Source of the DNA: Viscum album
Lineage: Eukaryota; Streptophyta; Magnoliopsida; Santalales; Viscaceae
NCBI GenBank assembly: GCA_963277665.1
Contig: OY728121.1
Location: 1,652,530,062 to 1,652,594,061, forward strand
Reading direction: 5' to 3'
DNA: 64,000 nucleotides
The notes under the pieces are model-generated. The model saw only the letters and a program-made list of their open reading frames with translations. It did not search any database and was not told the origin of the DNA. Shown one piece after another: positions 48,911 to 62,601 of the stretch (its first letter is position 1; the number at the start of each line of letters is the position of its first letter). Both the position numbers and the translations under genes were made by a program.

Positions 48911-51182
48911 AAATTTATTTATCAATTACTCTAATTCAATATGGAAAATGTTGTATAGTGATTTTTGGATATTAGAAAACTTACATGGATGAGTTATAGT
49001 GATAATTTAACCACTTGTTTTAGGGAAATATCCAAAAATTAATTCATAAATATATCATCATATTTTCACACAACATTCGTGTTCTCAACGGTGATGTCCT
49101 CTATAATAATGTGAGTTAGGAACCACAATTTTATTTGTATCAAGACCCATATTATATAATGTTATAATATATAATGTGAAAGGAAATCCTTTATTTGGCA
49201 CTTCATAACCAGATGATTATTGATAGTGAAGGGTATTTCCATTTTACCATTGTTTATATGAGAATTATATGAGGAATGATAGCCCATATATGAAATTATG
49301 TAAAATTATACAAAATGGAGAAAAAAACATATTCTATATATTAATCCATTGGAAAAATATCAATTTAAGAAACTCCCTTTGTTTAATTTACCATTATACC
49401 ATGTTTTTTCATGGATAACTTGTTATTAAATGTTTTTGGTGGTTAATACATATTATTTCAAAACATATATCATATAATTAAATCCCATGAAATAGAAAAA
49501 ATAAGGAATCCACTTTTCTAGAGGGAAGATTTAGTTTCCCATTAATCACATTGTTGTTGTGGTCTACCTTAACATTGTTTATTGGAAATACCCTCATATA
49601 TTCCCCTATTTAAGAGGATTTTACTATATATTCCCTTCACAAACTTTAGGTTTTGATAATTGATTCTCATAATTCCCATAATCCTAGATATTGAAGTATA
49701 GAAGAGTGGGATGATCCTCATATAATGAAAATTTCTCATCAGTGGTTTTATAAAAAATATTTCAATTTATTATAAAATGTTTAGATACGAGGCTAAATTA
49801 AGAAAACATACAACACTTTCTAGAACAATTAATGAATTTACCTTGTGTTTTCTTACCTAATTTTTGTTTGTGTGTAATTGAGCATTATTAACATAGAAAA
49901 CTGTTCATTAAGGTTTCTATAATACTTCATATTTCTTATCCTTTATCAAAAATCATGTGGCTATCTATATTCTATTTCAAACTTGATAAAAAATCATAGG
50001 ACATTTTCATAGCTTCCAAATTCTCTTCTATATAATGACATTCGATGAATATGTTTTAATTCAATAAGGACTCAATAAAAAATCTTTTCATATCTAGAGA
50101 TATTCTCTAAGTCATTAATTTTTCTTCTTATACAGTAATCCTCAAATGATACAACATACAAATATTATTTTTTTACAGATGGAATTATCAAAAAATCTTC
50201 ATGTAAATATTCGGATGGAAATATTTAGTGGAAAATATTCCCTTGAAATCCCCAAACACCATAGAATCACATTCCAACCTAAAAAATTTAGTCCTAATGA
50301 GATTTCACCATTAGACAGTTTTACCCTCTAAATAACAGACATCCAAAATGAATTTCCCATACTATTATATTTTAGGGATGAAAAATATCATTTCTATTTC
50401 CTTAATCCAATTCATATCAATTATGGAATTCATGTCCCATTAAATTATGGAGTATGCTAATGCATAAATTATTCAATAGAATGATACTCCCTTCTTTGTG
50501 TGTTTAGGAGATACAAATTATTCATATTATTATTCATAATATGAGATAGTCGAGAGATAATAACAAGATTTTTCTAAATAAAGTTCCCATATGATTTGGA
50601 ATGTCACAATATTTTTATTTCAATACATGATTAGCTTATTTATTTTTTCATCCATCTATATCATGGATAGATAAAATTCCTTAGTAAGGATACTTGAATT
50701 AATAAATTTATAATGAATAAAAATATGATCATATGTTTAATAACAAAAAATATTGAGTATATCATCCTTAGAAGGTCCCTATGTTTCAATCAATATTATC
50801 CAAATTATTTCCTGATCATATTTTCCATAACTATTCAAGATAACATGATAATAAATTCCTTCATAATCGTTCATATATAAAATGATAATTAAACTATCAA
50901 TATACCATGGTAGAGTCAATAAAAATTAACAAAAGGCCTATTCACCATGAAAAAAATTATGGTTGAGATATACCTGACTAACTCTTCTCATGGTTATTGT
51001 CCCAAGATAAATCTATGCCAAAACATATCCACTTGTATTATCCTAATGATGATTTATTTCAATGAAAAACACAATCCTTTATTTACCATATAATGGGATT
51101 TTATCCTATACATAGGTTGTTCTTAAGAGGATTTAATAATTGTTTCTCATCATAGTCTGTAAAATAACTAAACCCCACTCTT
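48911..51182 (-). other. gag/protease region of minus-strand chromovirus, unreadable
   Basis: It lies between the RT start and the primer-site-like sequence, where gag and protease belong; the length of about 2.3 kb is right for them. No zinc knuckle or protease D-S/T-G motif could be read on the minus strand, and frames such as 48,807-48,992 and 50,146-50,331 are on the wrong strand. Confidence 0.4.
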
Positions 51183-51193
51183 ATTCTGATGGA
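51183..51193 (-). other. Decayed primer-binding site
   Basis: Plus strand ATTCTGATGGA occupies the place of TCTGATACCA in the young element, just before an LTR-end-like ATTGACCAAAGATAAACA. The match is weak; position is the support. Confidence 0.4.
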
Positions 51194-52955
51194 ATTGACC
51201 AAAGATAAACACCAAAGAATATAAAATTTACATCATGGTTTTACGATTACATCCCAAAAATATTCACACAACCCAAGGACCATAAGGTTTAGTGTTTTGG
51301 TGATTAAAAACATAAAATAAGTCATTTTAGAATAAGGTAATAATAAAACATAAATTAGACCCCTCATATTCTTTCTATGATATATAATCAACCTCAAATA
51401 CTAGGACTGGGAAAACAGTAAATGGGGTGACATTAAATGATTAGTAAGGGATAAAATCTCAAATACTATGACCGTTTGAACTATAAAAAATATAAAACAT
51501 CAATAATGACTAATATGTGATATTGAAAAACAAAAATCTATAATTTTTATCACTAAACATAAATTATATGCATATCATATCAAACGATAAAAAATCTACC
51601 ATAGAATGAGAAAAAAATAGAAAGCCTAAACCATGATCCATGGATAATATGTACGAAATAATCAATGTCACAAAAATTTAATTTACATTCATAGTAAACA
51701 TGGATACTCATAATCCCATTCACATGTAAAATTATTGGAAATATTAAATGCTTTAACACTCACCCATTGTTAACCAAGAAACATTCTAACATGTTATAAA
51801 CGAATTTCAATCTCTTGATATATAGAATATTTCCCATAGAATGGGAGAGATATATAGATCCCACAAATCTCATTAACCATTCAATTGTCTTCCACTTGAA
51901 AAAACCCACACATCATAAAATAACCCACATAATGAGAAATTTTTATATGACACATTCAAATTGTATCTAAAAAATAACATGAAAAATAAAATTAAATTAC
52001 ATAAAAACATTTTTAAAAAATAACTAGATTATAAGATTCCATAGAATTAGAATCATGAAACATAAATCCATTATAGGTAAATCTTTTATAGACTGAGAAT
52101 AAATTAGCAGTAAATTATTTAAAATGTATTTATTTAAAACGCATGTAAAAAATGTATAACATGACGTTTAAAATCATTGTATAAATATTTTTCATAATGA
52201 TTCGTAGAAATGATTAAAAAAAAATTGGGAAATATTTAAATTTTAATGAACTGTGTTTTCATGAATTTTTTTTCTAGAATATAGTATATAGGATCATGAA
52301 ATTTAAATCGATTTTTCTCATAAAAAATATACATTTTAAGAAAACAAAATCATTTAAAGAGGATATCATTATTATAGTAACGGATTTATTATTAACATGT
52401 CGAATAATAATAAACAGGAAATAAACATGATAACGATAAAGGAAGTCCTGGAACTAAAGAGAAGAGGTAGAGAATCAATGAATGATTTCAATATCATAAT
52501 GAATTTTTTTTGTATAATATTTTTAATGAGTGGGAAGGGTAGTATATAATTAATATTGAGTAATTTTAATAAAGGATTGATTATGAAGAAAATTAAATCC
52601 TTAAAATTAAATTTAAATAGTCATATAACATAAGAAATAATTTAATAAAAAATGTGCAGATAACACTTACCTTGTTAAGTTTCTTCTTAATGCTTGCGAG
52701 GAAATCATAGAACCATATGAACTCCATAGATGGGCATTGGAGAGGGCGTGTGAAGAGATACTTTTGATCACTACCTTTGGGATTGAGTGTAATTTTATAA
52801 TGTGTTGGTGTGATCAAGTTTTATTATTAAAATGATTGGATTTTTCCATGGAAAAATAGAGTTACGTATGGCGTAAGAATTGAAAAACAAGGGTGTTGTG
52901 TAGGTTTCATGAGTTAAGTGAACTATGTGGAGAATGTGTATGTGACACATGTGGG
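51194..52955 (-). mobile_element. 5' LTR of minus-strand chromovirus, first part
   Basis: The block at 51,250-51,310 (CCCAAGGACCATAAGGTTTAG) matches the LTR left end. The stretch 51,770-51,960 matches the central block (ATGGGAGAGATATATAGATCCC against GGGAGATATAGGTCCC at 14,310). The block at 52,835-52,955 (TTTTTCCATGGAAAAATAG, then GTGACACATG) matches 44,865-44,975 of the 3' LTR. It is broken off at 52,956, where a second LTR start appears. Confidence 0.6.
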
Positions 52956-55693
52956 TGTAGATTTAAAACCAAAAAATAATATTTTCAATAAAAAGACTAA
53001 ATCTAAACATGATATAAATAATACATTAACTCGTGATATAAATAATACATCTCAGAAATAGCCCTAAAACAGAATGATCTACAGATTTAGTGACTTGTAG
53101 ATTAGATTAGTAAACATAATAATTTTCTACACTTGAGAATATTTCTCCATAATAAGGATACTTCATAACCATTTCTACATATATGGAATGATAAAATCAT
53201 ATTAAAAAATCGGGTAATAAAATCATAATTAGGGGGTGACCATAGACACTCAGTATGGGAAATCATATATTAAATTGTTGGATCATAAACCTGAAAGAGT
53301 AAATTATAAATACATTATTATATTAAAAAATGATTATAAATAAGAGGTAAAATAATAATAAAAAATGATAAAGTAACATAATATCTGAAAAATAATATTG
53401 AGGTTGTGTTAAAAGTACGACTTCACTCAAAATACATATCAAAGACCAAGAAAATGTGAGTATGCCAAAAAATTGTAGAATATTTTAAAAAATATTCATT
53501 AAAAATTGTGATAACTTCATAAAAAACATGAATATTTCCACAAAAATTAACTTATTATTTCTTATCATTGTGATCCTGGCCACCTTCTAACCCATTCAAT
53601 GGTAAAATTTTGATTAGAGCTAAACACTACTAAATTTACCCTTTGTCAACCTAACTACTTACAAACATGTTCACATAACATTTAAATATCAAGAGATATA
53701 AGAAATTACCTAGTGAATTAGATAGTTATATGTGTCCCAAAAATCACACAAACTATACAATTTCATTCCACTTCAATATAAAACATTAATCATCCCTTAA
53801 ATAACCCATGTAAGTTGAGTGGGTTTCTTTAAAAATTCAAAAACCATTCATATCATGAACAAAAAATATCACAATATATAAAATATATAATTTTACAAAA
53901 AGAAAAATATCATAATGTATATATATATATATATTGTAATAAAACCATTAATTCATGAATTATAATATTTATATGGTAAATATAGGTTAAAATAAAAGTG
54001 TTTCCACAAAATCTATTGATATATTATGGTGAAAATTACTTTGAAAAGAATTTTTGTTGATGGAAAGATATGAATTTTTTAAACCATAATATAATGTTTT
54101 CTTAAATAAGCAACTAATGGAAAGATTTAAATTTTTTAAATTTTTTTGCTGAAGATACCTTGAAAACTAGTACATTGAGAAAAATAATTATTAAAGGAGA
54201 ATAAAAACATATAACGTCATAAATAATGGGGAGTGGAAATACATTAAAATTTTTAAATTTTTAATGAATAAATAATAATAGAATATTTAAAACGAAATAA
54301 TATTTTCTAAAAGGAAAGTAAAAATACATGGATATATTTTACTTGTAAAAATAATAATTAATTATGAAACCTATAAAAAGGAAAAAAAATGGAGAACAAT
54401 ATGTATAATAGATGATGACAATTTTTATTTCGAATGGAGTGAATGGACATTTGATAATTTTGGAACAACCCTGTTGAAAACTAACATTGTGAAAAGGATA
54501 ATAAAAAATTTATAGTAAAATGAATATTGGAGATAAATGTATCATTGGAGATAAAAAATTTATGTCTCACTTTGGGAATATGAATATTGGTGAGAAGTAA
54601 AAAACATTGATATGGAGAAAAACCCCATTAAAATATGTTGGAATTATTCTTAATAAAAATATATTTCGACCAAAAAAAATAATCATCACGGATGATTTAA
54701 TTGGCTTGGATCATGTTTTCCACATACAATATTGTTTAAATAAACCCTTACATTTTCTAAGGTTATTATAGACCTATTTTGATGGATTATTGTCAAAGAA
54801 GAGTTATTTGGACCCAACGAAAAATATTTGATTCCTAAAATCCTCTTACATCAATTGAAAATTTTAATCGAAACACCTTTAGAGGTATTAGATTTAAAAT
54901 AAAATTTAATATAATGAAATATAGGATAATAATTGTAATAAATTAAAATAGGTATCTATTTACATCATTGAAAATAAAATAGGGTTTATAGCACAGTCAA
55001 GTCTTAAGGGAATAAATTTTGAGACAAGAAACCATTATGAATTTCTAGATAATTATATTGATGATACTTATAAAAATAACCCATGAGAAAAAATTATAAA
55101 TCCATATAAATGAAATTGAAAATACTATGTTATAAAATCCTAAGACAAAATAATTCATCATAGAAGAGTGTTTTTCAAGATTAACCATTATAACTGAATG
55201 AATGAAAAATGGTTTATGATAAATTCTTACCTTGTTTCAATGCCTCGTTGATCATAATAAAATTTCATTTATAAATACAACATAAAATCTATTTAACATC
55301 ATTTCTCATATATATTTCCATTTTATAATCATAATTACGAATTTTTGTTGTGAGTATAGTCGTTAGACATATTGATTTATGAAAATATTTTGTCGAAAAC
55401 TCTAACTATTGGTCCATGTTTTTTAATGTTAATTTAATTATCAATTATTTAAAACCATAATAATTATTAATAAATCATCTAAAATAAAATAATGTATAAA
55501 TTTAATTTATTTATAAATCACTCATTTCACAAAACACGTGTTTTAGGTATGATTCCTAAAAATGTTATGATTATTAAGTAAAATTCATTAAATGATATTA
55601 AAAAATAATGTAATTATAATTATTAACATAATATATTATAATATTATTATTTTCATGTTCCAATATTCATCGATAATCATATTTTATTGCATT

Positions 55694-56110
55694 GTTCACA
55701 TTAGCGGTTAAATCAAATCAATCATGATCACACTTTAACTTGATTGGTGATTATGGTTAAGGAAGTGTTTCATTTGAAATAATATCATTATAAAAGAATA
55801 ATTATCATATTTTTCTTATTTTATTATATTAAACAATATTTTAAAATTATTATATTATTAATTATTTTCTATAATAAAAAAAAATATTTCACTATATATG
55901 TAGTAATATATATATACACCTGATTAACATTCATGTTTCTCAACAGATTAGATATGGTGAACATGTTCATTAAATTATAAATAATAAAAATTATATTACA
56001 TATATAATATTTATTAATCTATATAAAAATTAATAACATCAATTAGTGGTGATAAATAAAAAACCAACATTGCTTCGTAGGGGAAGTAGTTCTCACAATG
56101 CACAAATGAT
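55694..56110 (-). repeat. Stem-loop traces in the 5.8-kb LTR
   Basis: A core-like sequence at 55,701-55,722 (TTAGCGGTTAAATC...) lies between GTTCACA and CATGATC. Another at 56,080-56,100 (GGGGAAGTAGTTCTC...) is followed by CACAAATGATG against CACGAGCGATGAT. They are 379 bases apart, against 385 between units 1 and 3 of the young LTR. The middle unit is lost in TA-rich sequence near 55,890. Confidence 0.45.
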
Positions 56111-56463
56111 GTTCTTTTATTTTTATAAGTGGATAGAAATTAATAACTCTGGATAATAAAATTAATATAAAAATACAAACATACAAATAGATATATAAAC
56201 TATAAATACTCAAATTTCATAAATTTATTATGTTAATAAGATATTTCAAAGAGGAAGCTTAAAAAATCTTAATAAGGAGATAATACCTATGTTCGAGATT
56301 TGATATTTATTAGCACGTCCTCTGGAAATTCAAGGGCTAGGATAAATTTTTTTGATATGGAGATTATTTTTATGGCAGTGGGTTGTTTAGATATTAAAAT
56401 GGGTTATTTTAAAGGATTAATTAAATAAATAATTTTTTATTTAGAAGTATGGAAGTGGTATCC

Positions 56464-56470
56464 TTTTATA
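56464..56470 (-). promoter_or_regulatory. TATA box of the 5.8-kb LTR
   Basis: Minus strand TATAAAAGGATACC, about 360 bases before the nearer stem-loop trace, the same arrangement as in the other long LTRs. Confidence 0.5.
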
Positions 56471-58745
56471 ATAGAAAAAGGTATATTTTGGAAACACTTG
56501 TCATGTTTCAATAAATCCTTGACACCATTCAAGGTTCAATGGATAATAATTGAAAAACGCTATGTGTATGAGAAGATAAATTATAATCTCCCCTTAATCA
56601 ATTATTTGAAATTATTTTTTTAACAGGTTTTTTCCATTTCCCTTAGTAGAATAATTTTTAGCAATTATATTATTTATCAGTGTATGTATTTTTTAACATT
56701 TTAAATTAATTTATAACTAAAATTAAATCAACATAATTAAATAATTTTAAAAATATTATTGAAATTTTTAAAATACTTTTATCATACATAATTTCTAATT
56801 GTGTGATGTTTTACCTTTAAAATAAACACACCTGATCATGTATAATATTTTTTTAAATATTGATGTTTTCTAGCATTAAATTAAAATATAACACAAATAA
56901 TCACTATTTATGATTATGAAGGAATAAAATCAATTTATTTTAATATTTTAATATATGATGATTTAAAGGAAATCCATAACAAAATATCACCTTGAAAATA
57001 ATTGATTCAATGAAAATATTGAAAACAATTTTTATAAAAAAACATTTTTATTTAGTTCTGAAACTATTTGAAAATGTATTTATAATCTCAAATAATACTT
57101 TAAGATGCCTAATCTTATTTATTACATCAACACTTTAATACATAAACTGTTTTCTAAACATTTATGAAATTCTCACACAGTTATAAAATCATTAAAATTC
57201 TAAAGTTTCTATAAAATATATTTTATATATAAAATCAATCCTTTAATAAATATTTATGAATTTATACAATGTAAATTTTAGTTAAAGTCGTTAAAAATGA
57301 AATTTTATATTATAATAGATACATGTTGATAAATTTAAATTATTTTATGAAAAGGTAAAAAATAAATAAAATTTATTTTTTTATAGTGTTTTGGAATATT
57401 AACACATATTAATTAGATATATTCTAAAGGAAACAAAAAATAATTGTCTAGCTTCTTAGTTCTTATCATATATTTCGTCATAATTCTATTTAATATATTA
57501 TGGTTTTTTTAATTTTTTATTAGTGAGTGGCATAAGTTATAAAAAATATTATGTATTTTAATGGATCCAATATTTTTGGTATTTACATTGTAGGCGTGAG
57601 ATATCATTTAGTTATTAAAAAATTGAGATAAATTATTTACCCATTTACCTTATTTTAGTCTTGATTAAATAAATATTCATGGTAATTATTTTATTAATAA
57701 AAATATAATATGACCCATATTAAACAATTTAGACATGATAAATCGGAATTTGGGATAATGTTAAACTAATTCATTTTCTACATTGAAGAAATATAACTTT
57801 TAAATCAAAACATATAATGTGTTGAAAATTGTGGTTTATATAAAAAAAGTTTTTTTACTCAGTAAGTGTTATCATTCATCTTTAAATTTGATTAAAAATT
57901 AAAATATGTTTTAGTTATTTTCAATATTTATAATGAATAATATCAGTGAATTAAATGAAAAAATATTTATTTAATATTCAATATACACAATATTAAAAAA
58001 GTTAGTATCCATTAAAAATAATTTTTTTTAATTGGTGAACTAATATTTAACCAAGGGAAACAAATATTCATGCATAAAAATAAGGATTCGATTATTAGAT
58101 AATTTTTACCCACATAGTTTAAAATATAAATCTATTTCGTTTGAGTCGATTTATAAAGAATAATTTTAAAAATAAGGATTTATATTATAGTAATTTTTTT
58201 TAGAAAATATTACTTCTCTAAGAAAAAATAAAATATTGGTTTGTAATTCAATCATTAATTTTTAATATAAATAATACTACATTAAAGACATATATTTTAT
58301 TAAGAAAATAGTTTTATTTGTTTCTAGTTAAACTTTATGTTATAAAATCTCTGATATTTTTTAATAGTATTTTTGACCATCCAGCTAAAATTAAATTATT
58401 TTAGTAAAAACCAAAAAAAATATTATCATGAATATTTTTTTTTGCTTAATCCAAATATGTTGTTCATTTCGTAATATTAAATATCTAAAAGTGATAAAAT
58501 TAATTATATATAATAATTTTTAATATAATTTTAAGGAATATATATTTATAATAATAAATTGGCCATTATTTTTTATACTTATTAATATAGTTATTATGAT
58601 GTGATATATTTAGGTGATACCCTCTAGTTTAAATGATTTTATAGTAATATGGTTATTCTTTTTAGATTAGTGTTGTGTTCAGTACAATATAAATAAATAA
58701 TAGATAATAGAGGAAAATTAATTACTAATATCTTGGGTTTTAATA

Positions 58746-60030
58746 AATGGGCATATGTATTGGGGTGTCCCCATAAATATTCATAAAGGGGAATCCACAT
58801 TTGGAAATCCAAATAGAGCTTTAGGAAGGGGTTTCCAAAAAGAACTTCTTGAATTGGATTTTATCCATCTCTTCATGGTGGTTCTTCTATGAATCAATTC
58901 AAAAAGGGGTTTCGTGGTTCTAAATTAATGAAGATGTATTCTCTTCATTAATGTTGTGAAGAGGGATTCACTGGATTTCCCCAAAAAGTGTCCTTTTTTT
59001 CATTTTCTTTACAAAGGTGTCCTTCATGAATGGGAAATTTTGAGGATCCTTCACAAAGTTTATTTAATCACTCCAATTACAACTTCTAAATAACATAAGG
59101 TATCTCTGGAATTATATTCCTCCATTTATAGTTATTATAATGTGGTAGTTATAGGTTATTTATTTGTTGTTATAGACCACATCTTTCTTAAATGGGTTTC
59201 TTCATAGTGTGTATGGGTTCACATAGTGTAGCCACAAACCATGGGGGGTGGTAGAGGGAGTACACAATGAGTATATAATCACCACCACTGAGTTGAAAAT
59301 GACAATGTCTTCTTAAAGGGGATATGAAGTGTGAACTAAATGACCATCCAATTCATTAAAAAATTAAAATTATTTTGGAATTCACCATGTTGTGGTCAAA
59401 AGGTAGACATCTTAGATCCAAAAACAATAAAGGATTTATGGATCCGTGACTTTGTGAACATAAAATCACCACCCTATAGCTACAATTGAAAACAGTTCAT
59501 AGACAATAAATTACCTCTTTTAATAGTCACGGAACATCATAAATGACTTGTTTGTGAAGGTGGTTCCCCATTTTGAGTTATGATATACATCATGAAGCAC
59601 TGAATTGATTCCAGAATGTATACCCATGTTCTATTTAATTGAAATAGTTTCTGGCATAAAAATTCAAAAATTATGACCGATAAGTTCCTTTTGAATCAAA
59701 GACAAGTCAAATCGAAACTCCTAAAATTACTTATGGTACATTACAACATGTTTTCCAATGGTAGGTTTCTTCATTGTCCAAAAAAATTCTAAAAAAACCT
59801 AAAAATTGATAGTAATTCAATAATATACTTCTCACAAAATAAGTGTGAAATCTATCATCTACACCAATTAAGAGTTCCTCACTAACATTCAACCAGATTG
59901 GGAAACAATTTTTAAGAATTTTTTCATCCCTTAATTTGTGAGTAGGAATAAAAACCATGGAAATAACATTATTTTATTAATTTTTAATGGAGTTACTCTT
60001 CTACTAAAACTTAATATGTAATTTTTTTAT
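58746..60030. other. Unresolved sequence, with one perfect hairpin
   Basis: Somewhat less AT-rich than its surroundings. It contains blocks such as GGGGTTTCC, GTGTCCCC and ATGGGGGGTGGTAGAGGG that recall LTR sequence, but no alignment to other parts of the window held. An 11-bp perfect inverted repeat lies at 58,924-58,952. The frame at 59,731-59,958 has no recognisable features. Confidence 0.3.
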
Positions 60031-62600
60031 TATGGTTTGTGTTAGAACCTTCACCAAAAAGTGTATAGGCCAAAGGTTTTTGGTACCAATAGTTATTGAT
60101 GTATTCAAAAATAAAAACAACACTGAAAAAACTACTAGAAATAATGGAACTACCAGTACTGAGGAGTGTGATGATTTTAAAGGCACTAGAGACACTGATG
60201 GTACTCATCTCACTATCAATACTAACATCAATTTTATTACCAAAACTATTGATTCAAATCACATCATTAAGAATACTAATAGAACTATCAACACTAACAA
60301 AAGTAAAGAGATTGATTAGAATAATAAAATTAAAAATTCTAAAGATATTAATTGTATATATGTAACAAACACAATCGAAAAACATCAATAAAAATGGAAC
60401 CACTGGTGGAATATGTGGAATTAAAAAAAGAGAAAACATTGACAACAATAATGACTCTAATGTTATTTAGAACACTGATATCAATAATTCCACTGAGGTA
60501 TTGATGTTGTTCATTTCACTAAAACCAATGATTATACTTACCCCATTAACAAAATTGATGTTACTAAATGTAAAGATGACATTAATAATGTCATTGTTAG
60601 AACTAAGGATTCTAAAGATGCCTACATCAGTGATATGAAATCTAAAATTAAAATCAATGATGAAACATAAAAATGTACTGAAAATAATAAAAATTGTAAT
60701 TATATTGATGAAAATTATGGAATTAATGAAACTAATTTCAGTGAAGAAACTAAATACTAATGAATCTGATAATGAAATTGACTAAACATACTCCATAGAT
60801 GGAAGCAGCAAAACATATAACCTTTAGGGAACTAACACACCAGATTCCACTTACAAAACCACTGGTAAAAACAATAATAATAATATTTTAATAATGGGTG
60901 GTGTAAAACACATTGAAAATAATGATGTAAATGATAATGTAGATTCATATTAAAAGGTAATGGTATTGATTAAACAAATTAAGATAATATAACTGATGAA
61001 CCTATGGTTCTTGATCATACTAAATGCATGGGAGACACCGATGGAATAGTTGGAACTAATGATAATGAAGTAATTGACATCATTAATAAAATATATGGTT
61101 CTGATTTCACTTAAAACCTTCAGTTAACTCATAAAAATGTCAATAATATTGGAACTTACAATGTTTAGAATGCTAACGGAACTGAAAATTTTTGATGAAG
61201 CTATTGAAACTATCCCCATTTATATAATTGATGATATTACATGTACTAAGGGAACTATAACCAATGATTCCACCAATTATACTTATAGTTCTGAAAAGTG
61301 GACCCACATAGGGAATTAAATCTACAAAAAAATAAATCCATTGAAGGAAGTGACACTATTTAAGACACTAATGACAGAAACACCATTATTGTCATATATG
61401 AAAATAATACACAAGACAGTAATTACCAAAATTATTCCACCAATTCCAGTTGTTTAACATACTCAATTAATATATCTATTTCAAATAATGAAAGTGATTC
61501 TATTAAATTCAATGATGAAAATGTTGAAACTAATGAACCTGAAGATAATAACAACCCAAGTAGAACTGATTCCAAAGATGGAACTAACAACATTGACACC
61601 AAATTCGAAAGAATTATCACTAAAGATAGAGATAAATTTGACACTATATATGATACTTACACCAATATACACAATATTAGAATAAAATAAACTGAAATAA
61701 TTGATATCAGTTGTTACAGTTTATAATACTTACCACATTGATGGCATTTAAAACAATGATGTCACTGATGATGATGAAATTGACTGAAAAGATTATGGAA
61801 GGGATTCCATAAATGGAATCTAATACAAAGAGGTAATTTTTGACATATAAGAAAATTACGACAATGATGAAACATAGGACACTCATGGAACTATTATCAT
61901 AGAATTACTTAAAATAAGTAATAGAGCTAATGATATATAATACATTGATCTTAATACCACCAGTGTTGTATTTGAACCCACTACCAGCTCTATGAGAACT
62001 GTAATCACTAAAAAAACATATAGATGGGAATTTATAACTGAACATGAGAATCTGACATAAACATGACATGAAATCATTATTTTTTTAATAAATGCACTAA
62101 GTTAGGGATGGTGGTTACTGACTTAAAAAATAAAAAATTCAAATATTATTCTTAATATATATATATATATATGTGAATAAAATATTTCATTTTTATAATT
62201 CAATATATATATATATATATATATATTTATCTAATTAATAATAATTTTTAATCTTATATAAATTTTAAACTATATATAACTCGAATGTTTACAAAATTAA
62301 ATAAATATTGAAAAACAAAATTCAATATATAAACAATTAGTATCCCAATTATCTACAAGATAACTAAATTAATAAATGGGATGGGTTATAGTTGAGTTAT
62401 TTGAACTAATTATTAAGTATCTCTACCCAACAGGACATGAATTTCTTCCATTCAAGAAACTGATACACTAAAGTTATAAACTACATTGACAACAAAAACA
62501 TAATTAACTTAACTACTAGAATTAATGAAAATAAATTCATAATCATCACTAATGAAATTTAAATCACTTATACCACTAAAAAAATATGGAACTAGTTACT
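60031..62600 (+). repeat. Three-base-periodic Thr/Asn/Asp/Glu-like tract, right part
   Basis: The same triplet vocabulary as 4,171-5,456 (ACT, AAT, GAT, GAA, ATT, TCC) in the same strand orientation, over about 2 kb (60,090-62,080) plus a last piece at 62,430-62,595. The two are separated by AT-rich sequence with TA runs at 62,155-62,171 and 62,203-62,226. Frames of 60-95 codons in several phases are by-products of the repeat. It abuts the LTR at 62,602. Confidence 0.6.
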
Positions 62601-62601
62601 C

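Larger units (their letters stand above)
52956..58745 (-). mobile_element. Second minus-oriented long LTR, 5.8 kb, adjoining the first
   Basis: It begins TGTAGATTTAAAACC, equivalent to TGTAGAGACCTAAAGC of the young LTR. It contains another copy of the left-end block (53,085-53,240) and the CCC/GAGATA central block (53,640-53,740). It has a TATA box (56,464-56,470), two stem-loop traces, and an end at 58,731-58,745 (TCTTGGGTTTTAATA) equivalent to TCTTGGGTCTTAACA at 46,151. It may be a separate LTR inserted into the chromovirus 5' LTR, or that LTR rearranged. No clean target duplication is visible. Confidence 0.55.

Noticed and set aside
59731..59958. 75-codon minus-strand ORF as a small gene
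   Set aside because: No start context, homologous pattern or neighbouring gene features; a frame of this length is expected by chance in 64 kb.
60011..60448. Several 60-95-codon ORFs on both strands
   Set aside because: Overlapping frames in many phases come from the three-base-periodic repeat; none has a recognisable domain.
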